This document shows positions 1 to 10,700 of a stretch of DNA of 64,000 bases, piece after piece. Under the pieces are notes generated by a model. That model ran no database searches and was not told where the DNA came from. It saw only the letters and a list, made by a program, of their open reading frames with translations. The DNA comes from Psychroflexus aestuariivivens (GTDB lineage: Bacteria; Bacteroidota; Bacteroidia; Flavobacteriales; Flavobacteriaceae). The position numbers and the translations under genes were made by a program. The DNA is taken from assembly GCF_004010055.1 (NCBI RefSeq), contig NZ_RQVT01000050.1:124001-188000 (forward strand), in the 5' to 3' direction. Each line of letters begins with the position of its first letter. Within the stretch, counting starts at the first letter, position 1.

Positions 1-542
1 GTCAATTTTTTGTTAAGTTTTTTAGCTAAAAGAATTTTCAAAATATCGACTAACAAATAAGTGAGAATAATTGTAGTAAAAAAAACTGTTAGTCTAGAAC
101 CTTGCATTTCCATAGAAGGTCCAAAAATAATAAGCAAGCCCAGCCAAAACCCTAGGACGCCAATGTTGATAAAATTCAGTAGAAAACCTTTGGCAACAAT
201 TCCTAAATAATCTTTGCGTTTTAATTTCTGAACTTCAAAATCAGCTCTTGTATAAGTTGCTTTTTTTATTTTCAAATAAGAAATCACACCGTAAATAGTC
301 AAAACAGAACCGCCAAAAATAAATAAAGCAGGATCGTCTTTGATACTTCTCAATAACTGATTTGTACTGAAATAGGCGATAAGAATAAACACGATATCTG
401 CTAATATGACACCCATATCAAATGAAAAAGCAGCTTTAAAGCCACGCATAGCTGCAGTTTCTAGCAAGACAAAAAAAGCAGGACCAACCATGAAAGCCAA
501 AAATATACCTAATGGTATGGCTGAAAATATGTCTTCTAACAT
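1..542 (-). CDS. LysE/RhtB-family amino-acid exporter (3' end cut by window)
   Basis: I translated this minus-strand frame by hand from ATG at 542; it stays open for 180 codons and runs off the left edge, so the C-terminus is missing. The protein is strongly hydrophobic with several membrane helices. Its start (MLEDIFSAIPLGIFLAFMVG, then PAFFVLLETAAMRGF) has the layout of LysE-type translocators, which export amino acids or similar small molecules across the inner membrane. It lies 40 bases downstream of recJ on the same strand and is probably co-transcribed with it. The substrate cannot be deduced. Confidence 0.75.
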   Translation of the reverse strand, partial: MLEDIFSAIPLGIFLAFMVGPAFFVLLETAAMRGFKAAFSFDMGVILADIVFILIAYFSTNQLLRSIKDDPALFIFGGSVLTIYGVISYLKIKKATYTRADFEVQKLKRKDYLGIVAKGFLLNFINIGVLGFWLGLLIIFGPSMEMQGSRLTVFFTTIILTYLLVDILKILLAKKLNKKL

Positions 543-582
543 TTAGCGAATTTTATTTTTGGCGACCAAAGTTACTAAATTG

Positions 583-2280
583 TTACGAATCACTTTTTCT
601 CAGATCTTTAAGATTCAGCTGAAGGCTGACATTTCCGTTCCATTCGTTTTCTTCCAGATTGAAAATAATATCGAATTTAGCCATGTTTTGAACGACTTCG
701 TACTTTTCGCCAAGCCTAAAACCAATGCTTCCGAATACTAAATTTCCTGATTTAATATTACATTTCAAATGTTTTTCGTCTTCGCCAAGTTTTTTCACAT
801 ATCCAGAAGTAGTAACATTTTTTGCTACAAAAGTCGGTTTCATATTACCGGGTCCAAAAGGTGCAAATTGTTTCAAAATCCTAATGAATTTTGGTGTAAC
901 ATCTTCAAATTGAATTTCAGTATCGTATTTTATTTCAGGAATTAGTAATTCTGGATCTATTGTTTTTTGAACCACTTCTTCAAATTTAGCTTTGAAATTT
1001 TCAAAATTATCTTCAGTAAGCGTTAAACCCGCTGCATATTTGTGTCCCCCGAATTGTGTAATAAATTCTGACGAAGTTTCTAAAGCATTATAAACATCAA
1101 AACCTTTGACCGATCTGGCGGAAGCAGCTAAGTTATCGCCATTTTTTGTGAAAACCAAAGTTGGTCGATAGTAAGTTTCTGTCAATCTAGATGCAACTAT
1201 GCCAATCACTCCTTTGTGCCAATCTGGATGATAAACTACGGTTGTAAATCGGTTTTCTTCCTTATTTTCTGAAATCATTTCCAAAGCTTCAGATGTTATT
1301 TGGCGATCGGTATCTTTTCTGTCTGTATTGAAATCTTCAATGGAACTCGCCAGTAATTTAGCTTTTTCTACATCTTTTTCTGACAATAATTCAACTGCAA
1401 AAAGGCCGTGTTTCATTCGTCCAGCTGCGTTTATTCGAGGTCCAATCATAAAAACGACATCAGTTATAGACAAATGTTGTTTTTTTACATTGTCTAAAAT
1501 TGCTTTAAAACCGGCACGTTTTCTAGCATTAATAAGCTTCAAACCAAAATGTGCTAAAATTCGGTTTTCACCAGTAATCGGAACAATATCTGAACCTATA
1601 GCGGTCGCTACCAAATCTAAATATTGGTATATTTTCCGTTCACTTCTACCTAAAGTTTTTTGAATGGCTTGAATCAATTTAAAACCCACGCCGCAACCGC
1701 ATAATTCATCATAAGGATAGTTGCAATCGTCTTGTTTTGGGTCTAAAACAGCCACAGCTTCAGGGATTTTATCTCCTGGTCGGTGGTGATCACAGATTAC
1801 AAAATCAATCCCCAATTTTTGAGCATATTCAACTTTTTCGACGGCTTTAATACCGCAATCCAAAGCCACGATTAAACTTATATTTTGGCTTTTAGCATAA
1901 TCAATTCCTTGGTATGAAACGCCATAACCTTCTGAATATCTGTCTGGAATATAGCTAATTATATTTTCTGAAAGTTGACTAAGATAACTGCTCATCATAG
2001 CCACGCTGGTAGTGCCATCTACATCATAATCGCCGTAAACCATAATAGGTTCTTTGCTTTCTAAAGCTTTGACGATTCTTTCTGTAGCAGTCTGCATGTT
2101 TTTCATCAAAAATGGATCGTGCAAATGTTCCAATTTCGGTCTGAAAAATTGCTTGGCGTCTTCAAAATTTTCTATATTTCTTTGAACAAGCAATTCTGCA
2201 ATTTTAGCGTCCACGCCAAGTGCTGTCTGCAATTGTTCAACTTTTGAATAGTCTGGTATTTCGGTTTTTGTCCAACGCAT
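583..2280 (-). CDS. recJ: Single-stranded-DNA-specific exonuclease RecJ
   Basis: RecJ degrades single-stranded DNA 5' to 3' in recombination and mismatch or base-excision repair. At 565 residues the length is normal for the family. The DHH phosphoesterase core is complete: DYDVDG at residues 84-89, DCG at 141-143 and DHH at 164-166 supply the metal-binding acidic and histidine residues. A GGHKYAAG motif in the DHHA1 domain and the C-terminal OB-fold region follow. The ATG at 2280 lies 6 bases after the stop of the AddB-like gene, so the two repair nucleases look co-transcribed. I saw no anomalies. Confidence 0.95.
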   Translation of the reverse strand: MRWTKTEIPDYSKVEQLQTALGVDAKIAELLVQRNIENFEDAKQFFRPKLEHLHDPFLMKNMQTATERIVKALESKEPIMVYGDYDVDGTTSVAMMSSYLSQLSENIISYIPDRYSEGYGVSYQGIDYAKSQNISLIVALDCGIKAVEKVEYAQKLGIDFVICDHHRPGDKIPEAVAVLDPKQDDCNYPYDELCGCGVGFKLIQAIQKTLGRSERKIYQYLDLVATAIGSDIVPITGENRILAHFGLKLINARKRAGFKAILDNVKKQHLSITDVVFMIGPRINAAGRMKHGLFAVELLSEKDVEKAKLLASSIEDFNTDRKDTDRQITSEALEMISENKEENRFTTVVYHPDWHKGVIGIVASRLTETYYRPTLVFTKNGDNLAASARSVKGFDVYNALETSSEFITQFGGHKYAAGLTLTEDNFENFKAKFEEVVQKTIDPELLIPEIKYDTEIQFEDVTPKFIRILKQFAPFGPGNMKPTFVAKNVTTSGYVKKLGEDEKHLKCNIKSGNLVFGSIGFRLGEKYEVVQNMAKFDIIFNLEENEWNGNVSLQLNLKDLRKSDS

Positions 2281-2286
2281 AATGGC

Positions 2287-4986
2287 TTAAACTTGCTTTT
2301 CTTGAAACGGAATTTCTGGATTCATAATTTCTAAAATTAAACTTTTCAATTGCAAACTGAAAGCTTCCAAAATATCTTTATTGATGAATTTATTTTTTCC
2401 TTGTGTAAAACTTAAAAATCCTTGGTTTAAATTTTTGAATGAAATGATGCCTGCCTGGCTTTCTGCATCCAATTCACTTTCAAATAATTTGGCATAAAAC
2501 AAAACTTGAAAAGCTTTGCCGTATTTGTAGTCTGATGTAAAATCTGTCCAATCTTCTTTAATTCTCAGGTCTTTTGCTTCAACTTTTCCGGTTTTGTAAT
2601 CAATAATTCTCAATTGACCATCTAAGCGATCAATGCGGTCAACTTTGCCTTTCAGCGCCACTTTAAAATCTAAATCAGGAATTTCCATGGTTATTTTTCG
2701 GCTGGTTTCTAAATGAAGAATTTTCAGCTTATGGTGACGAAGGCTTTCTTTTTCTTGAAGCAAAAAACGTTTAGTTTGTTGCTTGGCAATTTCAAAATTA
2801 ATCAGATTTCGCCCAAATTTTATCGCTTCAGAATTAAAATGAATTTCAAATTGTCTTGTGATTTCTGCTGGATATTTTTTGAGAAGTTCATCTAAATTTT
2901 CTACTGTTAAATTTTTATCGACAAATTCACTATATAAATTCTCCAGCGTATCGTGAACTACGTTTCCATGAGTTCTATAAGATACTTCTTCCTCTACATC
3001 TTCAATTTCTCTGATGCCTAAAACATATTTTTGATAGAAATCGATTGGATTTCGAATATAAGTCGTTAACGCTGAAGGTGAAATTCCGTATTGAAATAAC
3101 TCCTTCAATTTATGAAGCATTTCGGGTGTTTTAGAAACACTTTTTAAGTCTACTTTGTTTTGTGTAACATCGGCGACAACAGTATAATTTTCAATTTCAT
3201 GCCTTTTGGCTTTGAAAATTTCCAATTGTGTCAAAAATCTGCTTTTTTCGGCTTTTTCGATGCCAGAAGTTTCATTATTATAAATAAAATGACAACGTTT
3301 TGCGCGTTGCATCAAACGAAAAAAGTGATAAGCATAAACATTGTCTTTTTCCTTGTATGTTGGCAAACCAAATGCCATTTTCAAATCGAATGGAATAAAG
3401 CTGTTTTGAGATTTTCCTGATGGCAGAACGCCTTCGTTCACGGAGGTGATAATGATATTTTCATAATCTAAAACACGAGTTTCCAACATTCCCATAATTT
3501 GCAAACCATCGTATGGAGAACCTTGAAAATCCAAAGTTTCTGAAGATAACAAATCTAAATAAATCTGGTAAAAGGCTTTGTAATTATCCACAAAACCATT
3601 CTTTAAAATCAGATTTTGAATTTTGATAAACAACTGTTTAAATGCAAATAAATATTCTAGTTGAAGTCTGTTATTTTCGAAACCCGGCTTCAGAATTTCG
3701 ATGAGTTTCAGGCAGTCTGAAATAAAATCATCAATTTTTTCTGGAGTCGAACCGAAGCAAATCTGCATTAATTCTTGAAAATCTGAACTAAATTTTTGAC
3801 AATATTCAAAGAAATCAGTTTTGGTTTGAAAGATTATATTCTCTGCTGTAATATGTTTTTTAATCTCGAAAAAAGGTGTTTGATAGGCTTGTTTGAACAT
3901 TGGATGACCGCAAATTTCCAAAATTGTTTTGAAATATAATTTGTCTTCTGGCTGGGTTTTGAATTTGATCATCGATTCGAAACAAGTCGCAAAAGTGGTT
4001 TGGTTTAGTGGCAAACCCATCGTGACATTGGCTTTGGAAATATTTTCTGGCAAAGCATTCAAAATTGGCTGAAGTAAAGCCTCATCGCCCAAGACAAGTG
4101 CGGTGTTTTGAATTTCTGTATCCGACAATTTAGAAAGCAAATCGCCAACTAATTTGGCTTGGCCAATTTTCTTAGCCACACCATAATTCTTTATTTGCTT
4201 TTCATTTAAAAAAGATTTTGTGGAAGCTTGAAGTGGCTGATTTTGGTAGTATTTCCAGTCTTTTTTATAATTTCGAATGAACTTTCCAGCTTGATTATTT
4301 TTAAGTAAATATTCATCGATATCCCAAAATACTTCACCACGCTTTTTTTTCAGAACAGTTTGGAAAATATGTTCTTCGCAAGTATTCAAAGCATTAAAAC
4401 CGATAAAAATTAAATTCTCTTCATTTTGCTGAAGAAAGGTTTCAATTTTGTTTGCAGCTTGATCGTAAGCCATACCTTGGTATGCTTTGTTTTGTGAGGA
4501 TAAAGCTGATTTCAGAGTCTCGTAGTATTTTGGAAGTTGGTGCCAAAAATCAAGATAATTTTCAACAATTTCAGTTTTTATAGGTGATTTGGACCAATGT
4601 TCTATGTCTTTGATATCTTTCAGGTTTCCAAAAAATTGTTCAGCATCAATCCGATGCCGATCTATTTCGTTGAAATCGTGAACTATGGTTTCTGCCCAAG
4701 TGTAAACATTGTCAAAACTTTCTTGATGACTCGGGTTCGTAATGTCTTTGTAAACTTTATAAAATTCAAAAACCGTCTCTAAATGATCTATAATTTGTGA
4801 ATTTGATAGTCGTTCTATAAATTCTTCAATACTTTCAATTTGTGGTAAAAAGAAGGTTTCGCTTTGTGATTGGCAAAGCGTTTTTTTAAACGCATTCGCA
4901 GCACGTCGACTAGGAAGTACGAAAATATGTTTGCTGAGGTCTTTTTCGTTAAGACTTTCAACCACTTGTTGGATAAAACTTTTCAT
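2287..4986 (-). CDS. AddB-like PD-(D/E)XK nuclease/inactivated-helicase protein
   Basis: This 899-residue protein resembles the AddB/RexB side of the helicase-nuclease that processes double-strand breaks for RecA. The N-terminal part is a degenerate helicase fold: near residue 25 it has PSRRAANAFKKTL, where active helicases carry a P-loop. The C-terminus holds a RecB-type nuclease, with KGKVDRID followed by IIDYKTGK at residues 794-801, the D and K being active-site residues. Cysteines for the AddB iron-sulfur cluster are not evident. The likely partner is the AddA-like protein at 7707-10847, separated from it by ompA and kbl. It has ATG at 4986, and recJ follows after 6 bases. Confidence 0.85.
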   Translation of the reverse strand: MKSFIQQVVESLNEKDLSKHIFVLPSRRAANAFKKTLCQSQSETFFLPQIESIEEFIERLSNSQIIDHLETVFEFYKVYKDITNPSHQESFDNVYTWAETIVHDFNEIDRHRIDAEQFFGNLKDIKDIEHWSKSPIKTEIVENYLDFWHQLPKYYETLKSALSSQNKAYQGMAYDQAANKIETFLQQNEENLIFIGFNALNTCEEHIFQTVLKKKRGEVFWDIDEYLLKNNQAGKFIRNYKKDWKYYQNQPLQASTKSFLNEKQIKNYGVAKKIGQAKLVGDLLSKLSDTEIQNTALVLGDEALLQPILNALPENISKANVTMGLPLNQTTFATCFESMIKFKTQPEDKLYFKTILEICGHPMFKQAYQTPFFEIKKHITAENIIFQTKTDFFEYCQKFSSDFQELMQICFGSTPEKIDDFISDCLKLIEILKPGFENNRLQLEYLFAFKQLFIKIQNLILKNGFVDNYKAFYQIYLDLLSSETLDFQGSPYDGLQIMGMLETRVLDYENIIITSVNEGVLPSGKSQNSFIPFDLKMAFGLPTYKEKDNVYAYHFFRLMQRAKRCHFIYNNETSGIEKAEKSRFLTQLEIFKAKRHEIENYTVVADVTQNKVDLKSVSKTPEMLHKLKELFQYGISPSALTTYIRNPIDFYQKYVLGIREIEDVEEEVSYRTHGNVVHDTLENLYSEFVDKNLTVENLDELLKKYPAEITRQFEIHFNSEAIKFGRNLINFEIAKQQTKRFLLQEKESLRHHKLKILHLETSRKITMEIPDLDFKVALKGKVDRIDRLDGQLRIIDYKTGKVEAKDLRIKEDWTDFTSDYKYGKAFQVLFYAKLFESELDAESQAGIISFKNLNQGFLSFTQGKNKFINKDILEAFSLQLKSLILEIMNPEIPFQEKQV

Positions 4987-4989
4987 ATA

Positions 4990-5028
4990 TTCAAAAATAA
5001 AAAAAGCACCCCAAATTGGAGTGCTTTT
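4990..5028 (-). terminator. Intrinsic terminator of ompA
   Basis: Read on the minus strand, AAAAGCAC and GTGCTTTT form a stem around a CCAATTTGGG-type core, followed by a T-rich run. It sits between the ompA stop and the AddB-like start, and should insulate the highly expressed ompA from the repair genes. Confidence 0.8.
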
Positions 5029-5050
5029 CAGATTTATATTTTAATCTGGA

Positions 5051-6424
5051 CTATTTCGCCAAATTAATTTCAACTCTTCGGTTTTCAGCTCTACCGCTAG
5101 CGGTTTTATTACTTGCTATTGGTTTAGTTTCGCCGTAACCTTTAGAAGAAAGTCTGAATTCTTCAACGCCGTTTTCAACTAAATAAGTTTTTACTGAAAG
5201 CGCTCTAGCTTCAGATAATTTCATGTTGTTACTTGCGCTACCAACACTATCTGTGTGGCCTTCTACAGTAAATTTAGCATTTGGGTATTCTTCAAGAATA
5301 GAGATAATTGCAGTTAAAGCCTCTTCAGAATCTTCAGTAATCGTTGTTTTTCCAGTATTGAAGTTAACTGTTTTAGCGTAGTCATTTAATTCACTTTGAA
5401 CTTCTTCAGTAACTTCTGGGCAACCGTTGTTGGATTTTGTTCCTTTTACATCAGGACACATATCGTCTTTATCCAAAACGCCATCGTTATCTGAATCAGG
5501 ATAAGGGCAACCGTTATTGGCTTCTGGACCAACTTCATTTGGACACTCATCATCTTTATCTGCAATGCCATCCTTATCAGAATCTGGACAACCATTCATC
5601 ATTTTAGATCCAGCCTCGTTTGGACAGTCATCGTTTTTATCAGCTACGCCATCGCCATCTGTATCTGGACATCCATTGAATTCTTCACTTCCAGCTTGGG
5701 TAGGACATTCATCATTTTTATCTGCAATTCCGTCGCCATCTGTATCAGGACATCCATTAAATTCTTCTAAGCCAGGCTCATTCGGACATTCATCATTTTT
5801 GTCATAAATACCATCGCCATCAGAATCTGTTCCTCCGAAAGAGATAGTAAAACCAGCTGAATGTTGAAAGTAGTCTAAACCAGACTCTTCGAATGCAGTT
5901 TTGTATGAGGTTTTAAGAGTTAGAGCAAAATTATCATTGAACCAAAAATTCAAACCTAAATCTGAATCAAAAGTTGCGTCACCACTATCATCTAGCCAAT
6001 AGTATCCTGCGCCTACGCCAAGAAAAGGATCTATAACTTTAGAATTCAATAAAGTTTTAAAATTATATTGAACACCTGCACCTAAGTTATAGAATGTTAA
6101 GTCGTCAGCTGAAACATCGCCTATTTTTTCAATCTCGTTCATAGAACCGCTCAATCTAGCGGAAAAACCATCACCAACGTATCTCATAGCTTCTAAGGAT
6201 GAGAATGCTGGCAAAATATTCCAATGATCTTCTACGTTTGTAAAGTCACTAAAAAGCGATCCACTAGAGTATTCACCAGGTACATTTCCGTTATCTGTAG
6301 GGTAGAAATCAACAGCATTTGTTCCTAGCGTAAATGCCCAAGGGTTATTTTCATCTTGAGCTTGCGCAGAAAACGCAGCAAATAACATACATGCTAAAAA
6401 AGTAATTTTACTTAAATGTTTCAT
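5051..6424 (-). CDS. OmpA-family outer-membrane protein with thrombospondin type 3 repeats
   Basis: This outer-membrane protein anchors the envelope to peptidoglycan. I chose ATG at 6424 because it begins a clean signal peptide ([20 protein letters not shown] then QAQ); an in-frame ATG 21 bases upstream only adds MTQKNKD. From the chosen start (457 residues) the order is signal peptide 1-23, an eight-strand-like beta barrel to about 198, five calcium-binding thrombospondin type 3 repeats at about 200-336, and an OmpA/MotB peptidoglycan-binding domain at about 350-457 with [11 protein letters not shown] and the closing [10 protein letters not shown] motif. Its own promoter and terminator suggest a separate transcript. 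Confidence 0.9.
   Translation of the reverse strand: MKHLSKITFLACMLFAAFSAQAQDENNPWAFTLGTNAVDFYPTDNGNVPGEYSSGSLFSDFTNVEDHWNILPAFSSLEAMRYVGDGFSARLSGSMNEIEKIGDVSADDLTFYNLGAGVQYNFKTLLNSKVIDPFLGVGAGYYWLDDSGDATFDSDLGLNFWFNDNFALTLKTSYKTAFEESGLDYFQHSAGFTISFGGTDSDGDGIYDKNDECPNEPGLEEFNGCPDTDGDGIADKNDECPTQAGSEEFNGCPDTDGDGVADKNDDCPNEAGSKMMNGCPDSDKDGIADKDDECPNEVGPEANNGCPYPDSDNDGVLDKDDMCPDVKGTKSNNGCPEVTEEVQSELNDYAKTVNFNTGKTTITEDSEEALTAIISILEEYPNAKFTVEGHTDSVGSASNNMKLSEARALSVKTYLVENGVEEFRLSSKGYGETKPIASNKTASGRAENRRVEINLAK
5417..5827 (-). repeat. Five thrombospondin type 3 repeats inside ompA
   Basis: Five tandem units of about 27 codons carry the pattern D-x-D-x-D-G-(I/V)-x-D-K-x-D-x-C-P, ending in NGCP. The acidic residues are the known calcium ligands of this repeat and the cysteines pair within units. 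It forms a stiff linker between barrel and peptidoglycan-binding domain. Confidence 0.85.
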
Positions 6425-6452
6425 ATCTTTATTTTTTTGTGTCAATATTTAA

Positions 6453-6460
6453 CAAATGTA
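6453..6460 (-). promoter_or_regulatory. Candidate -7 element of ompA
   Basis: The minus strand reads TACATTTG, an exact match to TANNTTTG, 28 bases upstream of the chosen ompA ATG. No good TTG element was found at the usual distance. Confidence 0.4.
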
Positions 6461-6488
6461 TCATTAATATAAGTATTGAGACTAAATT

Positions 6489-7685
6489 TTAAATGATTTT
6501 TAAATCTTTACCTATCTTAATGAATGCAGAAATAGCTTTATCTAAGTGTGATTGCTCATGTGCAGCAGAAAGTTGAACTCGTATTCTAGCTTTCTCTTTT
6601 GGCACAACAGGATAGAAGAAACCAATGACGTAAATCCCTTCTTTTAAAAGTCTTGCGGACATTTCTTGAGCTAATTTAGCATCGTATAACATCACAGGTA
6701 CAATGGCAGATTCTCCATCAATAATATCAAATCCGGCATCTTGAATTTGCTTCTTAAAATATTTTGTGTTTTCTGTTAGTTTTTTTCTTAAAGTGTTATC
6801 ATTTTCTAAAATTTCAAAAACTTTTAAAGAAGCGCCAACAATCGATGGTGCTAGCGAATTTGAAAATAAATATGGTCTTGAACGCTGTCTCAGCAATTCT
6901 ATAATTTCTTTTTTACCAGTCGTATAACCACCCATAGCGCCACCTAAAGCTTTTCCTAAAGTTCCTGTAATAATGTCTACTCTGCCCATGACATTTTTCT
7001 CTTCTAAAGTGCCAATACCATTTTCTCCAATAAATCCAGTGGCATGACATTCGTCGATCATCACTAAAGCTTCATATTGTTCAGCTAAATCGCAAATTTC
7101 ATCTAATGGTGCGACTAAGCCATCCATTGAAAATACGCCGTCAGTCACAATTAAAATATTCCTTGCGCCGTTTTCTCTAGCGGATTTCAACTGGTTTTCT
7201 AAATCTGACATGTCACCATTTTGATAACGATATCTGGCTGCTTTACAAAGTCTCACACCATCGATAATTGAAGCGTGATTTAAAGAATCGGAAATAATCG
7301 CATCTTCTTTTGTAAGCAAAGGTTCAAAAATGCCACCATTTGCATCGAAACAAGCCGCATAAAGTATCGTATCTTCTGTGTTATAAAAATCGGCAATTTT
7401 GTGTTCAAGTTGCTTATGAATATCCTGTGTTCCACAAATGAATCTTACGCTTGACATTCCAAAACCATGTGAATCTAGAGTGTCTTTTGCTGCTTGAACA
7501 ACTTCAGGATGCGAAGACAAGCCTAAATAATTATTGGCACAAAAATTCAAAACTTTCTCGCCCGAATCTAAAGTAATTTCTGCTCCTTGGGGGGAAGTGA
7601 TAATGCGTTCTTTTTTGAACAAACCTTCGTCTTTGATATTTTGAATTTCTTCTTTGAGTTGATTTTTAAACTGATCTGAATACAT
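6489..7685 (-). CDS. kbl: Glycine C-acetyltransferase (2-amino-3-ketobutyrate CoA ligase)
   Basis: Kbl is a PLP enzyme that, with threonine dehydrogenase, converts threonine to glycine and acetyl-CoA. The 398-residue length and whole sequence fit the alpha-oxoamine synthase family. The PLP lysine is K245 in [10 protein letters not shown], with the cofactor-binding DECHATGF at 211-218 and [12 protein letters not shown] near 132-143. No threonine dehydrogenase gene is in the window. The gene starts 21 bases after the AddA-like gene and may share its transcript. Related synthases (BioF, HemA, serine palmitoyltransferase) are less likely because N-terminus and length fit Kbl best. Confidence 0.92.
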   Translation of the reverse strand: MYSDQFKNQLKEEIQNIKDEGLFKKERIITSPQGAEITLDSGEKVLNFCANNYLGLSSHPEVVQAAKDTLDSHGFGMSSVRFICGTQDIHKQLEHKIADFYNTEDTILYAACFDANGGIFEPLLTKEDAIISDSLNHASIIDGVRLCKAARYRYQNGDMSDLENQLKSARENGARNILIVTDGVFSMDGLVAPLDEICDLAEQYEALVMIDECHATGFIGENGIGTLEEKNVMGRVDIITGTLGKALGGAMGGYTTGKKEIIELLRQRSRPYLFSNSLAPSIVGASLKVFEILENDNTLRKKLTENTKYFKKQIQDAGFDIIDGESAIVPVMLYDAKLAQEMSARLLKEGIYVIGFFYPVVPKEKARIRVQLSAAHEQSHLDKAISAFIKIGKDLKII

Positions 7686-7706
7686 ATCTTTTATTTTTTT
7701 ACAAAT

Positions 7707-10700
7707 TTAAACAAACTTTACGTCTATATTTTCGTTGATGTAAACGAGTATTTTTTTCTCTACTTTATAGTCCAAATCTTCTAAAGCTTCAGCATATAAT
7801 TTTAATTGAGCTTGATGAAATTCTGAAATTTCACCTGTTTTATAATCAATAATTACCGCTTGTTTATCTTTTAAACAAACTCGGTCAGGACGGATAATAT
7901 CTCCCATAAAACTTATGTCTCTTTCATTGAAAATTTTCCAAACTGGACTGTAATAATTTTTCAATTCAGGATGACTAACAATCTTTTGAAGCATATTTTC
8001 AATAGTTTCTTTATCAGAAGATTCCAACAAACCTAAATCGATATGTTTCTGAATGCTATTTTGAATATCGTTTTCCGTATTAATTTCAGCTAAAATAGAG
8101 TGCATCATATTTCCCTTTTGAAGCGCATCTGAATTGTCGTCCTGCCAAATTTTTCCAGCTGTGGTAACCAAATCTACATTGAGATGTTCAGATTTGGTAT
8201 GAAAATGAATTTTTAAATTCTGACTTTCAGATATTTCTGTTTTATAATCTGGCACAGAACTTTTACCAAATTCATAATTTCTGTCGGTTTCTATCGGCAA
8301 ACCTTTATGCTCCAAGTACATCATTAATAATCCACTATAGGTTGTTGGTTTTATCTTTTTGTCTTTATTTCTGTCATCTTCGGAGATAATGTACATTTCT
8401 TCTGAAGCTCGCGTTAGTGCAACATAAAGCATGTTGATACTTTCCATTTCTAAATTTTCCAATAGCGAATCGTACTGAACTGTGTAATCATCAGTTTCAA
8501 TACTTTTGGAAGGTTTTGTTACCAATCCAAAAGGCAATTTAAATTCTAGCGGCAATTTCACCCAAAAATGACTGTTGTTTGTATAGTCGGTTTGCTCTTT
8601 AGCGTATGGAAAAATCACAACTGGAAACTGCAAGCCTTTACTTTTATGAATGGTCATAATTTGTACAGCGCTTTTGGTTTCTGGCGCAACAATGCTTTTT
8701 TTCTGAGATTGAATTTCCCAATATTTCAAAAATGAAGACAAATCGCCTTGCTTTTTTTGAGTAAATACAAATATTTCATCCAAGAAAAATTGCAAATATG
8801 CATTGGCTTTTTTACTGAATTTGAAAGTTGCCACAATATATTCTATGGCATCGTAAAGCGGTAAAGCATGAAAATATTCTGGTTGAAAATCATAACCTAA
8901 TTTATGAATCTCTTGCCAAAACCCTGAAGCCGAAGATTTCAAAATTTGTTGCAATTTTAAAAATCGTTTGTCTTCTGAAATCTCTTCCTCAGACAATAAA
9001 AAATCTACGATTCTGAACTTGGCTTCTTGGTCATCTTCAAAATCTAAAGCTTGCATAATATTCACCAAAAACTGAACTTTTCCATCCGATTGAATCAATA
9101 AGGTTTCTGATGAAATAATCGGAATATCATTTGCGTTCAAATATTCAGCAACAGCAACACCTTGATCTTTTTTCCGTACCAAAATACAAATGTCACCTAG
9201 CTGAAATCCTTGATTTTGTTTCTGCTGAATAATATTTAAAACTTCTTCTGGATAAGCTTCATCGCGTTCGTCATTATTCTCTACATCCAGAAATTTTATA
9301 TTGACAAAACCCTCACTTTCTCTAGCAATTTGTTGAGACACACTTTTGCCAGAAAACAATTGCTGTAGTTTATCGTAATTCAATTGTTCGCCAATAAAAT
9401 TGAAAAATGCATTATTGAATTCAACCACAGTGCGACTACTTCTGTAATTGGTTTCCAAGATTTCTAAATTCGACTGAATTGGGAACGGCGATTTTCCGTC
9501 CGATAAATCGATAAATTGTAAGGCATCTCCACCGCGCCAAGCATAAATAGATTGTTTGGCATCACCGACCAAAGTTAGTGTTCCCGGATTTTGGTCGTCA
9601 AACATGGAAGCTAGTGCATTTTCCAAAAGCGGAACTAAATTCTCCCATTGTCTTCGAGAAGTATCCTGAAATTCATCGATAAAATAATGTTGAAATTTTT
9701 CACCCAAACGTTCAAAAATAAATGGTGCTGGTTGTTTTTTTATTTCTTCACTAATTTTTTTATTGAAATCTGAAATCAACAGAATGTTTCGCTCGGTTTT
9801 AATCTCTTCAATTTCATCTTTCACTGCACTAATCAAAGATAATTGAGTGATGTTTTTATAAATTTTATTATAAAAATTATATTGTTGAATTAAGGCTTTA
9901 CTTTCAAAAAAACCAGTAATTACCACATCTTTTAGCGCAAAAATTTTAGACTTCTTGTCCTCATCCAATTTTTTAGTGACATGTGTACTTTCATCTTCAA
10001 TTTCAGCTTGCCATTTGGCATCAAATTTTATGTTGAAATCTTTTTTGGTTAGCTTTTTGAAATAATTCGGAATTGAACTTCTCGTATAATCGCTAGGTTT
10101 TAATTGTTGCTCTTCGAGTTTGTTTAAAAATCTGAGTCCGATTTTAGCCAACTCATTTTCAATAATTTGTGTGTGTTTCAGGATTTTAGTTTTTGCACTT
10201 TTGAAATCCTCCAAATCAAACTCCTGAAATGCAGCTAAATAACTTTCATCCTTTTCATTCAAAATCAATTTTGAAGCCTCCAAAATATCCAGGGAAATGT
10301 TTCCGTTTTTATCGTCGTTTACTTTTTCTAAAGCAAAGTCAATCAAGATTTCGGTAAGCAAATCATCAGTTCCAGCGCGATCAACGACGCGTTCTACAGC
10401 TAATTCCAAAATTTCTTCGGTATCCATTTCAATATCAAAATTCATAGACAAACCCAAATCTTTGGCAAATGTTCTGATAATTCGGTGAGTAAACGCATCG
10501 ATGGTTGACACTTCGAATGCTGCATAATTCACCAGAAGTTCGTGCAAAATTAATCTCGATTTCTGCTGAATTTTTTCAATACTAAGCCCAGTGTTGCTTT
10601 GAACTTCCGCCAACATCGGATTAGGTGCTGACGCTGAACTTGTTCTTGAAAAATCGACTAAATTATCTACAATTCTATGTTTCATTTCAGCAACAGCTTT

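Noticed and set aside
5517-5807. A 96-codon plus-strand frame opposite the ompA repeats
   Set aside because: Its repeated S/P/G-rich sequence is a mirror of the thrombospondin type 3 repeat codons on the real strand.
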